A program made the position numbers and the translations under genes. The notes beneath the pieces are model-generated. The model did not search any database, was not told where the DNA came from, and saw only the letters and a program-made list of their open reading frames with translations. A DNA stretch of 64,000 bases, from the NCBI RefSeq assembly GCF_005116645.1, contig NZ_SWCM01000001.1, forward strand, positions 830,947 to 894,946, written 5' to 3'. The stretch comes from Desulfopila sp. IMCC35006. Its GTDB lineage: Bacteria; Desulfobacterota; Desulfobulbia; Desulfobulbales; Desulfocapsaceae. Below, in pieces: positions 18,414-26,438 of the stretch. How positions within the stretch are numbered: the first letter of the stretch is position 1; each line of letters opens with the position of its first letter.

Positions 18414-18549
18414 AGTATTTCCTCCAGTTCCACGTACCCTCTAAAAGACGTTAGAATGAGGCAAAACACGACCTCACAGGAACTACGGTATTCACTGTGT
18501 TGGCGAGAGGCTATGATGCGAAGAAAATAGATATTGTGAATTCAGAGTA

Positions 18550-19659
18550 TCAATCCACATGCAACACCACGGAAAAACAATTAAACAGCGCCCAGATATT
18601 TTCCCCTTCATTCAGTCCGAGATGCCGGGTGGCGGCAGTGGAAACCATGGCACATAATTCAATCCCATCAGCAATTCGCACCACACACTCGGTGTTGATC
18701 TCGCCTCTGGTCACTCTCGAGATAACCCCTTTAAACCGATTTTCGGCGCTGCACTCAGGCTCTGTGTCACAGTTTTGCAACATAACCCACGGTGCCTTAA
18801 CTTCGGCGGTAACCACCATGCCGGGTTGTAAACCCAGCCTTTCGACGCTGTCGTTGGTAATCACCGCCGTAACGGAAAAGCCATCGATTGTGATCAGGTC
18901 TATCCGTGACTGGATGTCGCCTCGCTTAATATTTCGAATCTTCCCCAAAAAAGAATTCCGGGCACTGGTCTTGCGCATTGACTCCTTTTCCAGGAAAAGC
19001 TTTGCGACCTGTTGCATTTCGTCTTCGGAAAAGGAGACATAGGACGTTGTCAAATTAGGCGTCGAATGTCCCAGCATCATCTGAACCGCCGGCAGCGGCA
19101 TATTGCTCTGCATCAGCTCAACGGCCCGCGCTTTCCGGATTATTTCCGGCCCCCCTAAGCGCTTGGCAAACTCACAGGCCTGGGTCCGTTCGTAAAATTT
19201 ACGACGCACAAAACCAGGATCGACGTCAAGGACCTTCCCCGGTGCTCCATGAAAAGAAGGTTCTGCTAAAATATCGCGTAACTCAGAGGAAAGGGCCTGT
19301 GAAATTTGCACCTCTCTCTGGTTCAGGCCAGCCCCTGCAGCACTGCCACGAAAGAGCACGACATGCCGCTCCGGATCAATATCGACAAACGGATTGAGTG
19401 CCAGGACCTCGTTGAGTTTGGCACCTGTGTATCGGATCAAAAGAAAAATGATCAAAATGCGCTGGCGGGAAAAGCGCACATCTGCCCGGGGGGAGCCTTC
19501 CACCCAATCACGAAAGGATTGTTCCAGGCGATTGAGCGCTGCGGTGTCCAGGCACTGGTCCGAGTCCGGAGTTGCGATGATGCGCCCGTGGTTTTTGCTT
19601 TTTGCCAATGATATCCGTGTACCTTGCTGTATTTTCTTGGTTTTTGTCGTTTTTTTCAT
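18550..19659 (-). CDS. tunR: TunR-type regulator: integrase-fold DNA-binding domain plus two TOBE/Mop domains
   Basis: The N-terminal part has a tyrosine-recombinase fold (LLIRYTGAKLNEVLAL, later MMLGHSTPNLTTSYVSF). The first catalytic Arg is Lys (TGAKLNE instead of TGARxSE) and the HxLRH motif is lost, so recombination is unlikely. Two TOBE/Mop molybdate-tungstate-binding domains follow (RNSFLGKI..., and NRFKGVISRVTRGEI...). This is the architecture of TunR, a tungstate-responsive repressor family described in Desulfovibrio. I chose the ATG at 19659 (369 aa); an upstream ATG at 19749 is also possible, and neither has a good RBS. A perfect 23-bp inverted repeat lies between it and the divergent TauE gene. 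Confidence 0.82.
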   Translation of the reverse strand: MKKTTKTKKIQQGTRISLAKSKNHGRIIATPDSDQCLDTAALNRLEQSFRDWVEGSPRADVRFSRQRILIIFLLIRYTGAKLNEVLALNPFVDIDPERHVVLFRGSAAGAGLNQREVQISQALSSELRDILAEPSFHGAPGKVLDVDPGFVRRKFYERTQACEFAKRLGGPEIIRKARAVELMQSNMPLPAVQMMLGHSTPNLTTSYVSFSEDEMQQVAKLFLEKESMRKTSARNSFLGKIRNIKRGDIQSRIDLITIDGFSVTAVITNDSVERLGLQPGMVVTAEVKAPWVMLQNCDTEPECSAENRFKGVISRVTRGEINTECVVRIADGIELCAMVSTAATRHLGLNEGENIWALFNCFSVVLHVD

Positions 19660-19765
19660 TGCGATAACATCACTTGCGGAATTTGTGCAGTTAGCAATTG
19701 CTTGTTCAACTGTTGTAGCATATCCCCCCGGTAAAGCGTACCAAAACATCTTGACACATATTCAA

Positions 19766-19821
19766 ATACCGTGGTACACAGACACGAACATATTTATATT
19801 CGTGTCTGTGTACCACGGTAT
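19766..19821. promoter_or_regulatory. Perfect 23-bp inverted repeat, candidate TunR operator
   Basis: Arms at 19766-19788 and 19799-19821 are perfectly complementary around a 10-nt AT-rich spacer. Each arm contains GTGGTACACAGACACGAA or its complement. It lies in the divergent gap, and a TATAAT (19819-19824) overlaps the right arm, so a bound protein would block the promoter of the TauE gene and probably its own. A 16-nt piece (ACAGACACGAACATAT) recurs exactly at 30005. Confidence 0.75.
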
Positions 19822-19844
19822 AATTTTAATTGGCAGGTGATCAT

Positions 19845-20813
19845 ATGTTCTTTCAAACCGCAGGAATCGAAGTCTCCCCCTGGATTCCACCACTGGTCGC
19901 TTTCCTGATTTCATTTTTCACCTCGATGGGTGGCATTTCCGGCGCCTTTCTACTTCTGCCTTTTCAGATGTCTTTTCTGGGGTACACCTCCCCTTCGGTA
20001 AGCGCCACCAATCAACTTTTTAACATCGTCGCCATTCCCAGCGGTGTCTATCGTTACTGGAGGGAAGGGCGTATGGTGTGGCCCCTGGCCTGGACCGTGG
20101 TAGCGGGGACCCTGCCTGGGGTTTTTATCGGCGCTATCGTAAGGGTCAGATATCTGCCGAATCCAAATTATTTTAAGGTATTTGCGGCAACGGTGCTGTT
20201 CTACGTCGCTTTGAAAATGATAAGGGAGCTGACGAAGAAAAAATCGGCCAACGCAGATGCCGCGAACAGCGAAATTCGCTTCCAGGAAATGGTGCGCCGG
20301 CAGCACGCAAAGACAACCGGCTCAGAGCTTAAAAACAGCATCTCCCCGAATGTCAGAGTTACCCATTTTAACTTTCGACGTCTTGGGTACACATTCTATG
20401 ATGAAAGTTTTGATGTTTCATTCCGGGGCCTCCTCACTCTCAGTTTCATCGTCGGTATTGTGGGCGGAATCTACGGTATCGGCGGCGGGGCAATCATCGT
20501 TCCCTTTCTGGTCACGTTTTTCAGGCTGCCGGTATACACGGTGACCGGGGCGGCCCTGTTGGGCACTTTCGTAACATCGATCGCCGGTGTTGTCTTCTAC
20601 CAGTCTCTTGCACCGTTATATCCAAACATATCAATCGCTCCAGATTGGCTTCTAGGTATCTTATTGGGCATCGGCGGGATGGCGGGGATGTACCTTGGAG
20701 CACGGTGTCAGAAACACGTACCGGCCAGAACCATTAAGTGGATGTTAGCTGCTATAATCATCTTTACGGCCGCGCAATACATCCTTGAATCCTTCAAGAA
20801 CTTCATACACTAG
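19845..20813 (+). CDS. TauE/SafE family membrane transporter, probably under TunR control
   Basis: Start at 19845, with AGGTGATCAT before it; the TTG at 19830 is rejected. 322 residues, with glycine-rich repeats in both halves (TSMGGISGAFLLLPFQMSF near 30; GGIYGIGGGAIIVPFLVTFF near 210-230) and a charged central loop. It is the only gene divergent from the TunR-type regulator. Its promoter is overlapped by the inverted repeat, so I infer regulation by tungstate/molybdate. Transport of an oxyanion other than sulfite is then possible. A 617-bp gap with repeat copy 2 follows. Confidence 0.87.
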   Translation: MFFQTAGIEVSPWIPPLVAFLISFFTSMGGISGAFLLLPFQMSFLGYTSPSVSATNQLFNIVAIPSGVYRYWREGRMVWPLAWTVVAGTLPGVFIGAIVRVRYLPNPNYFKVFAATVLFYVALKMIRELTKKKSANADAANSEIRFQEMVRRQHAKTTGSELKNSISPNVRVTHFNFRRLGYTFYDESFDVSFRGLLTLSFIVGIVGGIYGIGGGAIIVPFLVTFFRLPVYTVTGAALLGTFVTSIAGVVFYQSLAPLYPNISIAPDWLLGILLGIGGMAGMYLGARCQKHVPARTIKWMLAAIIIFTAAQYILESFKNFIH

Positions 20814-20991
20814 CCATTGTACATTCATCATCAGTTTACTAACGATACATGTGCAGCGGAAAATTTTCCAGGAGCATGGATGTTTTTCGCTCTTTTTCTC
20901 TTATCGACATTTCTGTAGTGTCAAGCCGGAGCAGAGTGCTTATACCCTATTGCAAAAGATGGCTCACAACCAATGTTTATAAAACAATCTG

Positions 20992-21157
20992 ATTACCCCT
21001 CAAGCTCAGCTTGTCGAAATGGAAGGGTGTGGGCTGTTTGTTTTACGGGTCTCTGCAGCCAGGGATGGCTGCAGCGAAGCCCCCAGGGATGGGTTTACGG
21101 CGTCCCGGGAAACGAACAGCCCACACCCTGGTTCAGTAGCTGAACTTGAGGGGTAAT
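20992..21157. repeat. 166-bp palindromic intergenic element, copy 2
   Basis: Terminal repeats ATTACCCCTCAAG...CTTGAGGGGTAAT match 19/20. Inner arms at 21025-21049 and 21104-21128 pair at 22 of 25 positions (two more as G-T). The core has TGCAGCC/GGCTGCA and AAGCCCCCAGGGATGGG. The rest of the 20814-21430 gap holds no gene I can support. Confidence 0.85.
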
Positions 21158-21430
21158 TATATAAAACAATGCCCAAGGCCACCAGGCAGAGATGAACAAG
21201 ACCAGAACAATTCCCATTTCCGGTCAGAAAACGACGAACAAAGAGAAGAAAGTGGCGTTAATCCGGGTCGGAATCAATGTGGACAGAACCAATCTTTCCC
21301 AAGGCGGCAGAAGACCACATATTCCAGTTGTCTGCAATGCGCTGAACGCGTCAACACTCTTTACCAACGGCCAGACCGTACCCACTGACGGGACTGCCGG
21401 CCACATATCCTAGAACAGAGTATCTACCTG

Positions 21431-22666
21431 ATGAAAATTGGAAAAACCATAGTTATTGGCGGCGGCGCGGCAGGATTGATGGCCGCCGGCAGGGCAGCCG
21501 GGCAAGGCGCAGAGGTGTTCCTGCTGGAAAAGATGGGCCAGACCGGACGAAAAATCGGCATCAGCGGCAAGGGTCGATGCAACCTGACCAACGACGCGGC
21601 TCTTGAAGATTTCCTGGTCCGTTTCGGCAAGAATGGACGGTTTCTCCGCCAATGTTTTCAGCAATTCTTTTCATCGGACCTCATCTCTTTTTTTGCAGAG
21701 AAAAACCTGCCCATGGTCACCGAACGCGGCGGCCGGATATTTCCCGAAAGTGGTCGCGCCCTGGATGTAGTAAGAGTTTTAAACAACTGGTTGCAGACTG
21801 AGCGGGTCACGGTGAAAAAATCGGCAGCGGTGTCGGCAATCCAGGTCAAAGACGGCCGGGTAACCGGGGTCGTCTGCAATGGCGTGACAATGGCCTGCGC
21901 AAACGTCATTTTAGCCACCGGCGGCAAGTCCTATCCCCGTACCGGTTCGACCGGAGACGGATACACTCTGGCCGAAAGCCTCGGCCATACCATAGTTCCT
22001 CTGCGGCCGGCACTCGTTCCGCTGGTCAGCCGTGATCCCAGAGTTCACCGCATGGCCGGACTTGAGCTGCGCAACGTACAGGTTCGTGTCTACCTGGACG
22101 GGAAACGTAAGGGACAGGAATTCGGCGAGCTCGCTTTCACCGGATTCGGACTTACCGGGCCCGTTATTTTAACCCTCAGCAGCGCAATCGTCGACGCACT
22201 CAATCGCGGCGGGAAAGTCACCTTGTCGCTTGACCTCAAGCCAGCCCTGGATGAAAAAAAACTCGACAACCGGTTGATCCGCGATCTCATCAGCCGTGCC
22301 GGCGAACCGATTGACAGCATCCTCCGCGGCCTTTTGCCGCAACAGATGGTGCCGATCTGCCTCGAATCCTGTGACCTGCCACCTACCGTCGACACCAGAA
22401 ATTTTCCGGCAAAAATGCGCAAACGCCTGGTCCAGTGGTTGAAAGATTTTCGTGTTGAGATCAGTGGATACCGCGACTACGATGAGGCAATCGTTACCGC
22501 CGGAGGAGTGAGCCTGAAAGAGATCGACCCCACTACCATGGAATCCAGACTCGTCAAAGGGCTGTACATAGTCGGGGAACTCCTCGATCTGCAGGCCGAC
22601 ACCGGCGGCTATAACCTGCAGGCCGCCTTTTCCACCGGCTGGGTCGCCGGCTCCTCCATCTCCTAG
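21431..22666 (+). CDS. NAD(P)/FAD-dependent oxidoreductase, HI0933/BaiN-like
   Basis: 411 residues. An N-terminal dinucleotide-binding motif VIGGGAAGLMAAGRAAGQG is followed by the family-typical KMGQTGRKIGISGKGRCNLTN. The C-terminal FAD motif is VKGLYIVGELLDLQADTGGYNLQ...FSTGWVAG. The HI0933 family (PF03486) includes BaiN flavoproteins, but the physiological reaction of most members is unknown. Cytoplasmic. No RBS stronger than TACCTG is seen before the ATG. It stands alone between repeat copy 2 and the modular hairpin array. Confidence 0.92.
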   Translation: MKIGKTIVIGGGAAGLMAAGRAAGQGAEVFLLEKMGQTGRKIGISGKGRCNLTNDAALEDFLVRFGKNGRFLRQCFQQFFSSDLISFFAEKNLPMVTERGGRIFPESGRALDVVRVLNNWLQTERVTVKKSAAVSAIQVKDGRVTGVVCNGVTMACANVILATGGKSYPRTGSTGDGYTLAESLGHTIVPLRPALVPLVSRDPRVHRMAGLELRNVQVRVYLDGKRKGQEFGELAFTGFGLTGPVILTLSSAIVDALNRGGKVTLSLDLKPALDEKKLDNRLIRDLISRAGEPIDSILRGLLPQQMVPICLESCDLPPTVDTRNFPAKMRKRLVQWLKDFRVEISGYRDYDEAIVTAGGVSLKEIDPTTMESRLVKGLYIVGELLDLQADTGGYNLQAAFSTGWVAGSSIS

Positions 22667-22689
22667 ACAACCAAAAAAGAAATTTTGTG

Positions 22690-23291
22690 CGGTGCTCCCT
22701 CACTAATCCAGCCCAACAGCTTTGCGGGATTTTTTTTAATACTCGCTTGTCGGGTACTCTTTTCAGTACTCGCTTGACGGGTACTCTTTTTAGTCCCCGT
22801 GCTGTGCGGGGACTTTGTTCAGTACTCGCTTGACGGGTATAAGTTCCTTCACGAAATAATTCTCCTGTGAAAAGCACAGGAGGCCTCATAGTATCTCACT
22901 AATCCCGCCCAAAAGATTCGCGGGACTCTTTTCAGTACTCGCTTGACGGGTACTCTTTTTAGTACTCGCTTGACGGGTACTCTTTTTAGTCCCCGTGCTG
23001 TGCGGGGACTTTGTTCAGTACTCGCTTGACGGGTATAAGTTCCTTCACGAAATAATTCTCCTGTAAAAAGCACAGGAGGCCTCTTTAACATCTCACTAAT
23101 CCCGCCCAAAAGATTCGCGGGACTATTTTCAGTACTCGCTTGACGGGTATAAGTTCCTTCACGAAATAATTCTCCTGTAAAAAGCACAGGAGGCCTCTTT
23201 AACATCTCACTAATCCCGCCCAAAAGCTTTGCGGGATAAGTTCCTTCACGAAATAATTCTCCTGTAAAAAGCACAGGAGAATTATTTCTAA
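22690..23291. repeat. Modular tandem hairpin-repeat array
   Basis: Four imperfect higher-order units built from modules: (A) CACTAATCCCGCCCAAAAG...GCGGGA hairpin; (B) GTACTCGCTTGACGGGTAC; (C) AGTCCCCGTGCTGTGCGGGGACT; (D) AAGTTCCTTCACGAAATAAT followed by CTCCTGT...ACAGGAG. Module D starts at 22841, 23037, 23151 and 23238, so spacing is irregular (196, 114 and 87 bp) as module B and C counts vary. It lies between convergent genes. A single unit in the other orientation lies at 45127-45225. It is not CRISPR: no unique spacers and no cas genes. Confidence 0.85.
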
Positions 23292-23303
23292 GTCACTAAG
23301 TCA

Positions 23304-24446
23304 CTAAAACAGCGTCGTACGAAACTCCTCGAAAACTTTTTCGATGGGGATGGCAAAACCGATTCCTTCTGTGTCCCGAAGCACCATGGTGTTGACGCCG
23401 CGCACAAAGCCCTGTTCATCAATAAGCGGACCACCGCTGTTGCCGGGGTTTATGGCTGCATCGGTCTGCAAATAGACCTGGCCATCGGCTTTCTGTTGCC
23501 GATAGCCGGAAAAAACTCCTGCCGTCACGGTAAATCGCAGGCCAACCGGGCTGCCGATGGTGTACACTTTATCGCCCTGGTGCATCTCCCTGTTCTCTGG
23601 AGGTCGCTCTATGTAGGTAAACTCCCCGGAGAAAAGCGACATCAGGGCCAGGTCACTGGCTTCGCTGACCAGCAGATAATTGGCGACATGCTCGCTGCCG
23701 TCGGCGAGGACGATTTTGATATCTTCGGGCTGAACTTTTCGGTCAAGCTGATTCAGCTTGTCTATTTCCTGTTGATAACGAGGCAGAAATTTGTTCAATT
23801 CCTCCTCACGACTGGCGATGATTATGGCCAGCTGACTGCGCGCTGGACCTTGGTCCATTCGCTGCAGGGTCTGTTTCATCTCCTCGATTTTCTGCTGTTC
23901 AAGCTCGATCAAACGCCTGGTTGTTTCCACTTTTTGTTTAAAATCTGCCAGCTTTTTTTCATCGAACCGGACGACATGTCGATTGGTGACAATATAATTT
24001 TTATTTACAAAAAAACCTGAGCCGGTTCCCCAGGGAGTTTCGATGGAGACCGTCGAATTTCGCGCCCGTTCGATGGCATTCTGCCCAGGCATAGCGGTTT
24101 GCGATGTTGTATGTGGTGCAGGTGCTGCCACCGGCTTCACTTTTTGCTGCACCGGCACGGCCTCTTCTGCAGCAATCGGTCCCGGTTCGGCAGCTTTTTG
24201 GCTCTGTACCGCATGCTGGCGAAATCCGGCAAAGTAATAGGAGCCGGCGGCAACTGCAATAACCAGAAGAACGACCTGAAACACAGAAAGACCGGATGCT
24301 GCTTTTTCTGTCTTCGCAACATTGTCCACCTTTAATTCTTCTTTTTTCCTGCGCTCCTGTGCCTCGCGATATTTTGCGAAAATCAAGCCGCAAGCGGCAC
24401 ATTCGGGGCCATTTTCCTGTTCATGCTCACACTTCGGACAGTGCAT
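23304..24446 (-). CDS. Zinc-ribbon, membrane-anchored trypsin-like serine protease
   Basis: 380 residues. An N-terminal zinc ribbon (Cys3, Cys6, Cys16, Cys19) precedes a transmembrane helix (~53-74), a Pro/Ala linker, and a DegP/HtrA-like protease domain. The catalytic triad is His157 (NRHVV), Asp265 (SDLALM) and Ser337 (GNSGGP). An ~80-residue coiled coil (165-240) is inserted between His and Asp, and there is no PDZ domain. The topology puts the zinc ribbon in the cytoplasm and the protease outside. The layout suggests a signal-transmitting or stress protease; the substrate is unknown. Confidence 0.88.
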   Translation of the reverse strand: MHCPKCEHEQENGPECAACGLIFAKYREAQERRKKEELKVDNVAKTEKAASGLSVFQVVLLVIAVAAGSYYFAGFRQHAVQSQKAAEPGPIAAEEAVPVQQKVKPVAAPAPHTTSQTAMPGQNAIERARNSTVSIETPWGTGSGFFVNKNYIVTNRHVVRFDEKKLADFKQKVETTRRLIELEQQKIEEMKQTLQRMDQGPARSQLAIIIASREEELNKFLPRYQQEIDKLNQLDRKVQPEDIKIVLADGSEHVANYLLVSEASDLALMSLFSGEFTYIERPPENREMHQGDKVYTIGSPVGLRFTVTAGVFSGYRQQKADGQVYLQTDAAINPGNSGGPLIDEQGFVRGVNTMVLRDTEGIGFAIPIEKVFEEFRTTLF

Positions 24447-24533
24447 TTATTTACCTGATGCTGATTTTTACAAGAGATATATAGACATAAGCAAATACTC
24501 TATTTATCATAGCAGCATAAATACTATCCTTCA

Positions 24534-24983
24534 ATGAACCTTCTCCTTTTCATGCCCGCCGACATGGTACTTGCAATCACCGATAATGTTTCGATTCCGC
24601 TCCATGAGATTACCCTGACCCCAATCCGGGCCCAGGGTGCAGGCGGTCAGAATGTCAACAAGGTAGCCAGTGCAATCCATCTGCGCTTTGACATCCACAG
24701 CTCCTCACTGCCTCCATTTTACAAGGAACGCCTCCTGGCGCTGAGGGACAGCCGTCTGACCGACGAGGGGATTATTGTCATTAAAGCACAACAGCACCGG
24801 ACCCAGGAAAAAAACCGGGATGCCGCTCTGCAGCGACTTGTCCTTCTTATCCGTAAAGCCGTGCACACCCAAAAGAAAAGGCAGCCAACCCGTCCCTCCG
24901 GATCCGCCCGGAAAAAACGCGTGGACAGCAAGACGAAACGTGGCCAGGTCAAGAGCCTGCGAAAAAAAGTAACGGAATCCTGA
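24534..24983 (+). CDS. arfB: ArfB/YaeJ-like peptidyl-tRNA hydrolase (ribosome rescue)
   Basis: 149 residues from the first ATG; Met11 at 24564 is an equally plausible start, since neither has a clear RBS. It carries the release-factor GGQ motif (RAQGAGGQNVNKV, Gly37-Gly38-Gln39) and a basic C-terminal tail (KKRQPTRPSG...KRGQVKSLRKK), which in ArfB enters the empty mRNA channel of stalled ribosomes. It lacks the codon-recognition domain of RF1/RF2. It hydrolyses peptidyl-tRNA on non-stop complexes. The AcvB-like gene begins 8 bp after its stop, suggesting co-transcription. Confidence 0.9.
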   Translation: MNLLLFMPADMVLAITDNVSIPLHEITLTPIRAQGAGGQNVNKVASAIHLRFDIHSSSLPPFYKERLLALRDSRLTDEGIIVIKAQQHRTQEKNRDAALQRLVLLIRKAVHTQKKRQPTRPSGSARKKRVDSKTKRGQVKSLRKKVTES

Positions 24984-24991
24984 TACTTCCC

Positions 24992-26377
24992 ATGAAAAGA
25001 CTACAACAGGTGGCGCTGGTCAGTACCCTGCTGAGCTTGCTTGCAGGTGCAGGCTGGCTTGCCGTCCATTATCATAAGCCCATCCGGCAGAAAACAATTG
25101 CTACCGATCTGTTTGGCACCCTCTCTGTCGCGTACCCTCTTCTGGGGGTGGATCAGCAGGTGCTCGCTTTTGTCGATACCAGGAAAATCCCCCCTCAAGA
25201 ACTGGCCGAAAGGATCGCCGGCCTTGGCGCTCTCGCAGTCATTGTCGATGCAGAACGCACGATACAGAGTGCATTGACCGGCACGAATCACTGTCTTGCC
25301 CCCAAGCAGATAGCCGCATCGATACACGCCCTGGCGACCAAAATCCCCTTGGTTGACGAGAAGCCTCTCGTCATCAGCGGCATCGACGATGGCGCCCTGA
25401 TTCCTTTTCTTAATGCACAAGCCCCCATCGATCGGAATAGAACCAATCTTTCCGTTGGTTTTACGGCAGTACTTCCGCCAAATCTTTCTTTATGTCCTCC
25501 ATTTCTTATCCGGAAACAGGGACAGCAGCACATTCTTGCACCCTCACCCGGCCTGACCGGCAACAGCTGGCGTTCGGTCTGGAACGACCAGCCGGAAGTT
25601 GAGACAGCAGACTTTGTCCAGGGTATTCCCAAAACCAAAACCTGGATAGCACTGTACGACACGCCGGTCGAAACCGTCCTCATCAGCGAATTGCAGAAAT
25701 TATTTTTCCATACCGACGGTCCGCCCGGTGCCATGCCGATTGTCGAGATCCCGGCAGCGAATGACAATGAAACGGTTACGCTGTTTTATTCCGGTGACGG
25801 AGGCTGGCGAGACCTTGATCGCGTGGTGGGCGAAGCTATGGCCAAACAAGGATGGCCAGTGGTCGGCATCGATTGCCTGCGTGGCTTCTGGAGCAGCAAA
25901 ACGCCTGAGCAATCGACGGTAGATCTCGCCGGCGCCATGGCGTACTACCGGCAAAACTGGGGTGCAAAATACTTCGTGCTGGCGGGATATTCCTTTGGCG
26001 CGGATATTCTGCCGCCAATCTACAATCGTCTCAGTCCAGCGGACCAGGAAAGTGTCCGCCTGCTGGTACTCCTGACCCCTTCGAGTCAAATTGATTTCGC
26101 CATTCATATCTCCGAATGGTTAGGCAAGAAAAGCAAAGCCTTTCCCATGGCCCCGGAAATGATGCGCCTGCCGCCAGATAAAATCCTCTGTATTTACGGC
26201 CAGGAAGAAAAAAGCGAAACAGCCTGTTCCTACCTTGCCCATACCAGAGCCAGCATCCTGGAATTACCGGGCGGTCACCATTTCGATAAAGACTATGAAA
26301 AACTGACCCGATTGATTTTAGAACACTACCCCCAGCAAGATGCCCAGGGGGGGAAACCTTCTGCGCATCGACAATAA
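24992..26377 (+). CDS. AcvB/VirJ-family α/β-hydrolase
   Basis: 461 residues with an N-terminal signal anchor (~8-27), so probably periplasmic. The C-terminal half has the VirJ signature: YSGDGGWRDLDR, VVGIDCLRGFWSSKTPE, nucleophile elbow GYSFGAD, CIYGQEE and a final GGHHFDKDY with the likely catalytic His. Agrobacterium AcvB has been reported to hydrolyse lysyl-phosphatidylglycerol. The N-terminal half is a divergent second AcvB domain. It sits between arfB and the Ktr potassium genes. No lysyl-PG synthase is visible in this window, so the substrate is an open question. Confidence 0.85.
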   Translation: MKRLQQVALVSTLLSLLAGAGWLAVHYHKPIRQKTIATDLFGTLSVAYPLLGVDQQVLAFVDTRKIPPQELAERIAGLGALAVIVDAERTIQSALTGTNHCLAPKQIAASIHALATKIPLVDEKPLVISGIDDGALIPFLNAQAPIDRNRTNLSVGFTAVLPPNLSLCPPFLIRKQGQQHILAPSPGLTGNSWRSVWNDQPEVETADFVQGIPKTKTWIALYDTPVETVLISELQKLFFHTDGPPGAMPIVEIPAANDNETVTLFYSGDGGWRDLDRVVGEAMAKQGWPVVGIDCLRGFWSSKTPEQSTVDLAGAMAYYRQNWGAKYFVLAGYSFGADILPPIYNRLSPADQESVRLLVLLTPSSQIDFAIHISEWLGKKSKAFPMAPEMMRLPPDKILCIYGQEEKSETACSYLAHTRASILELPGGHHFDKDYEKLTRLILEHYPQQDAQGGKPSAHRQ

Positions 26378-26438
26378 TTTCCAGCCCTCCACCGTATTGA
26401 CCGTCGGAATCGCATAATCACTCTTACAGGATCCCTGC

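Noticed and set aside
18550..19659. Functional site-specific integrase (possible integron integrase)
   Set aside because: The first catalytic Arg is Lys and the HxLRH motif is missing; two TOBE domains mark it as a regulator. It is also far from the attC sites.
21192..21413. 73-residue plus-strand ORF after repeat copy 2
   Set aside because: No RBS, no recognisable features, and other frames overlap it; likely chance.
22849..23274. 141-residue protein with internal repeats on the minus strand
   Set aside because: The frame is only the translation of the hairpin-repeat array; it lacks an RBS and is made of the repeat modules.
22690..23291. CRISPR array
   Set aside because: Units are 87-196 bp apart, built from repeated modules without unique spacers, and no cas genes are near.
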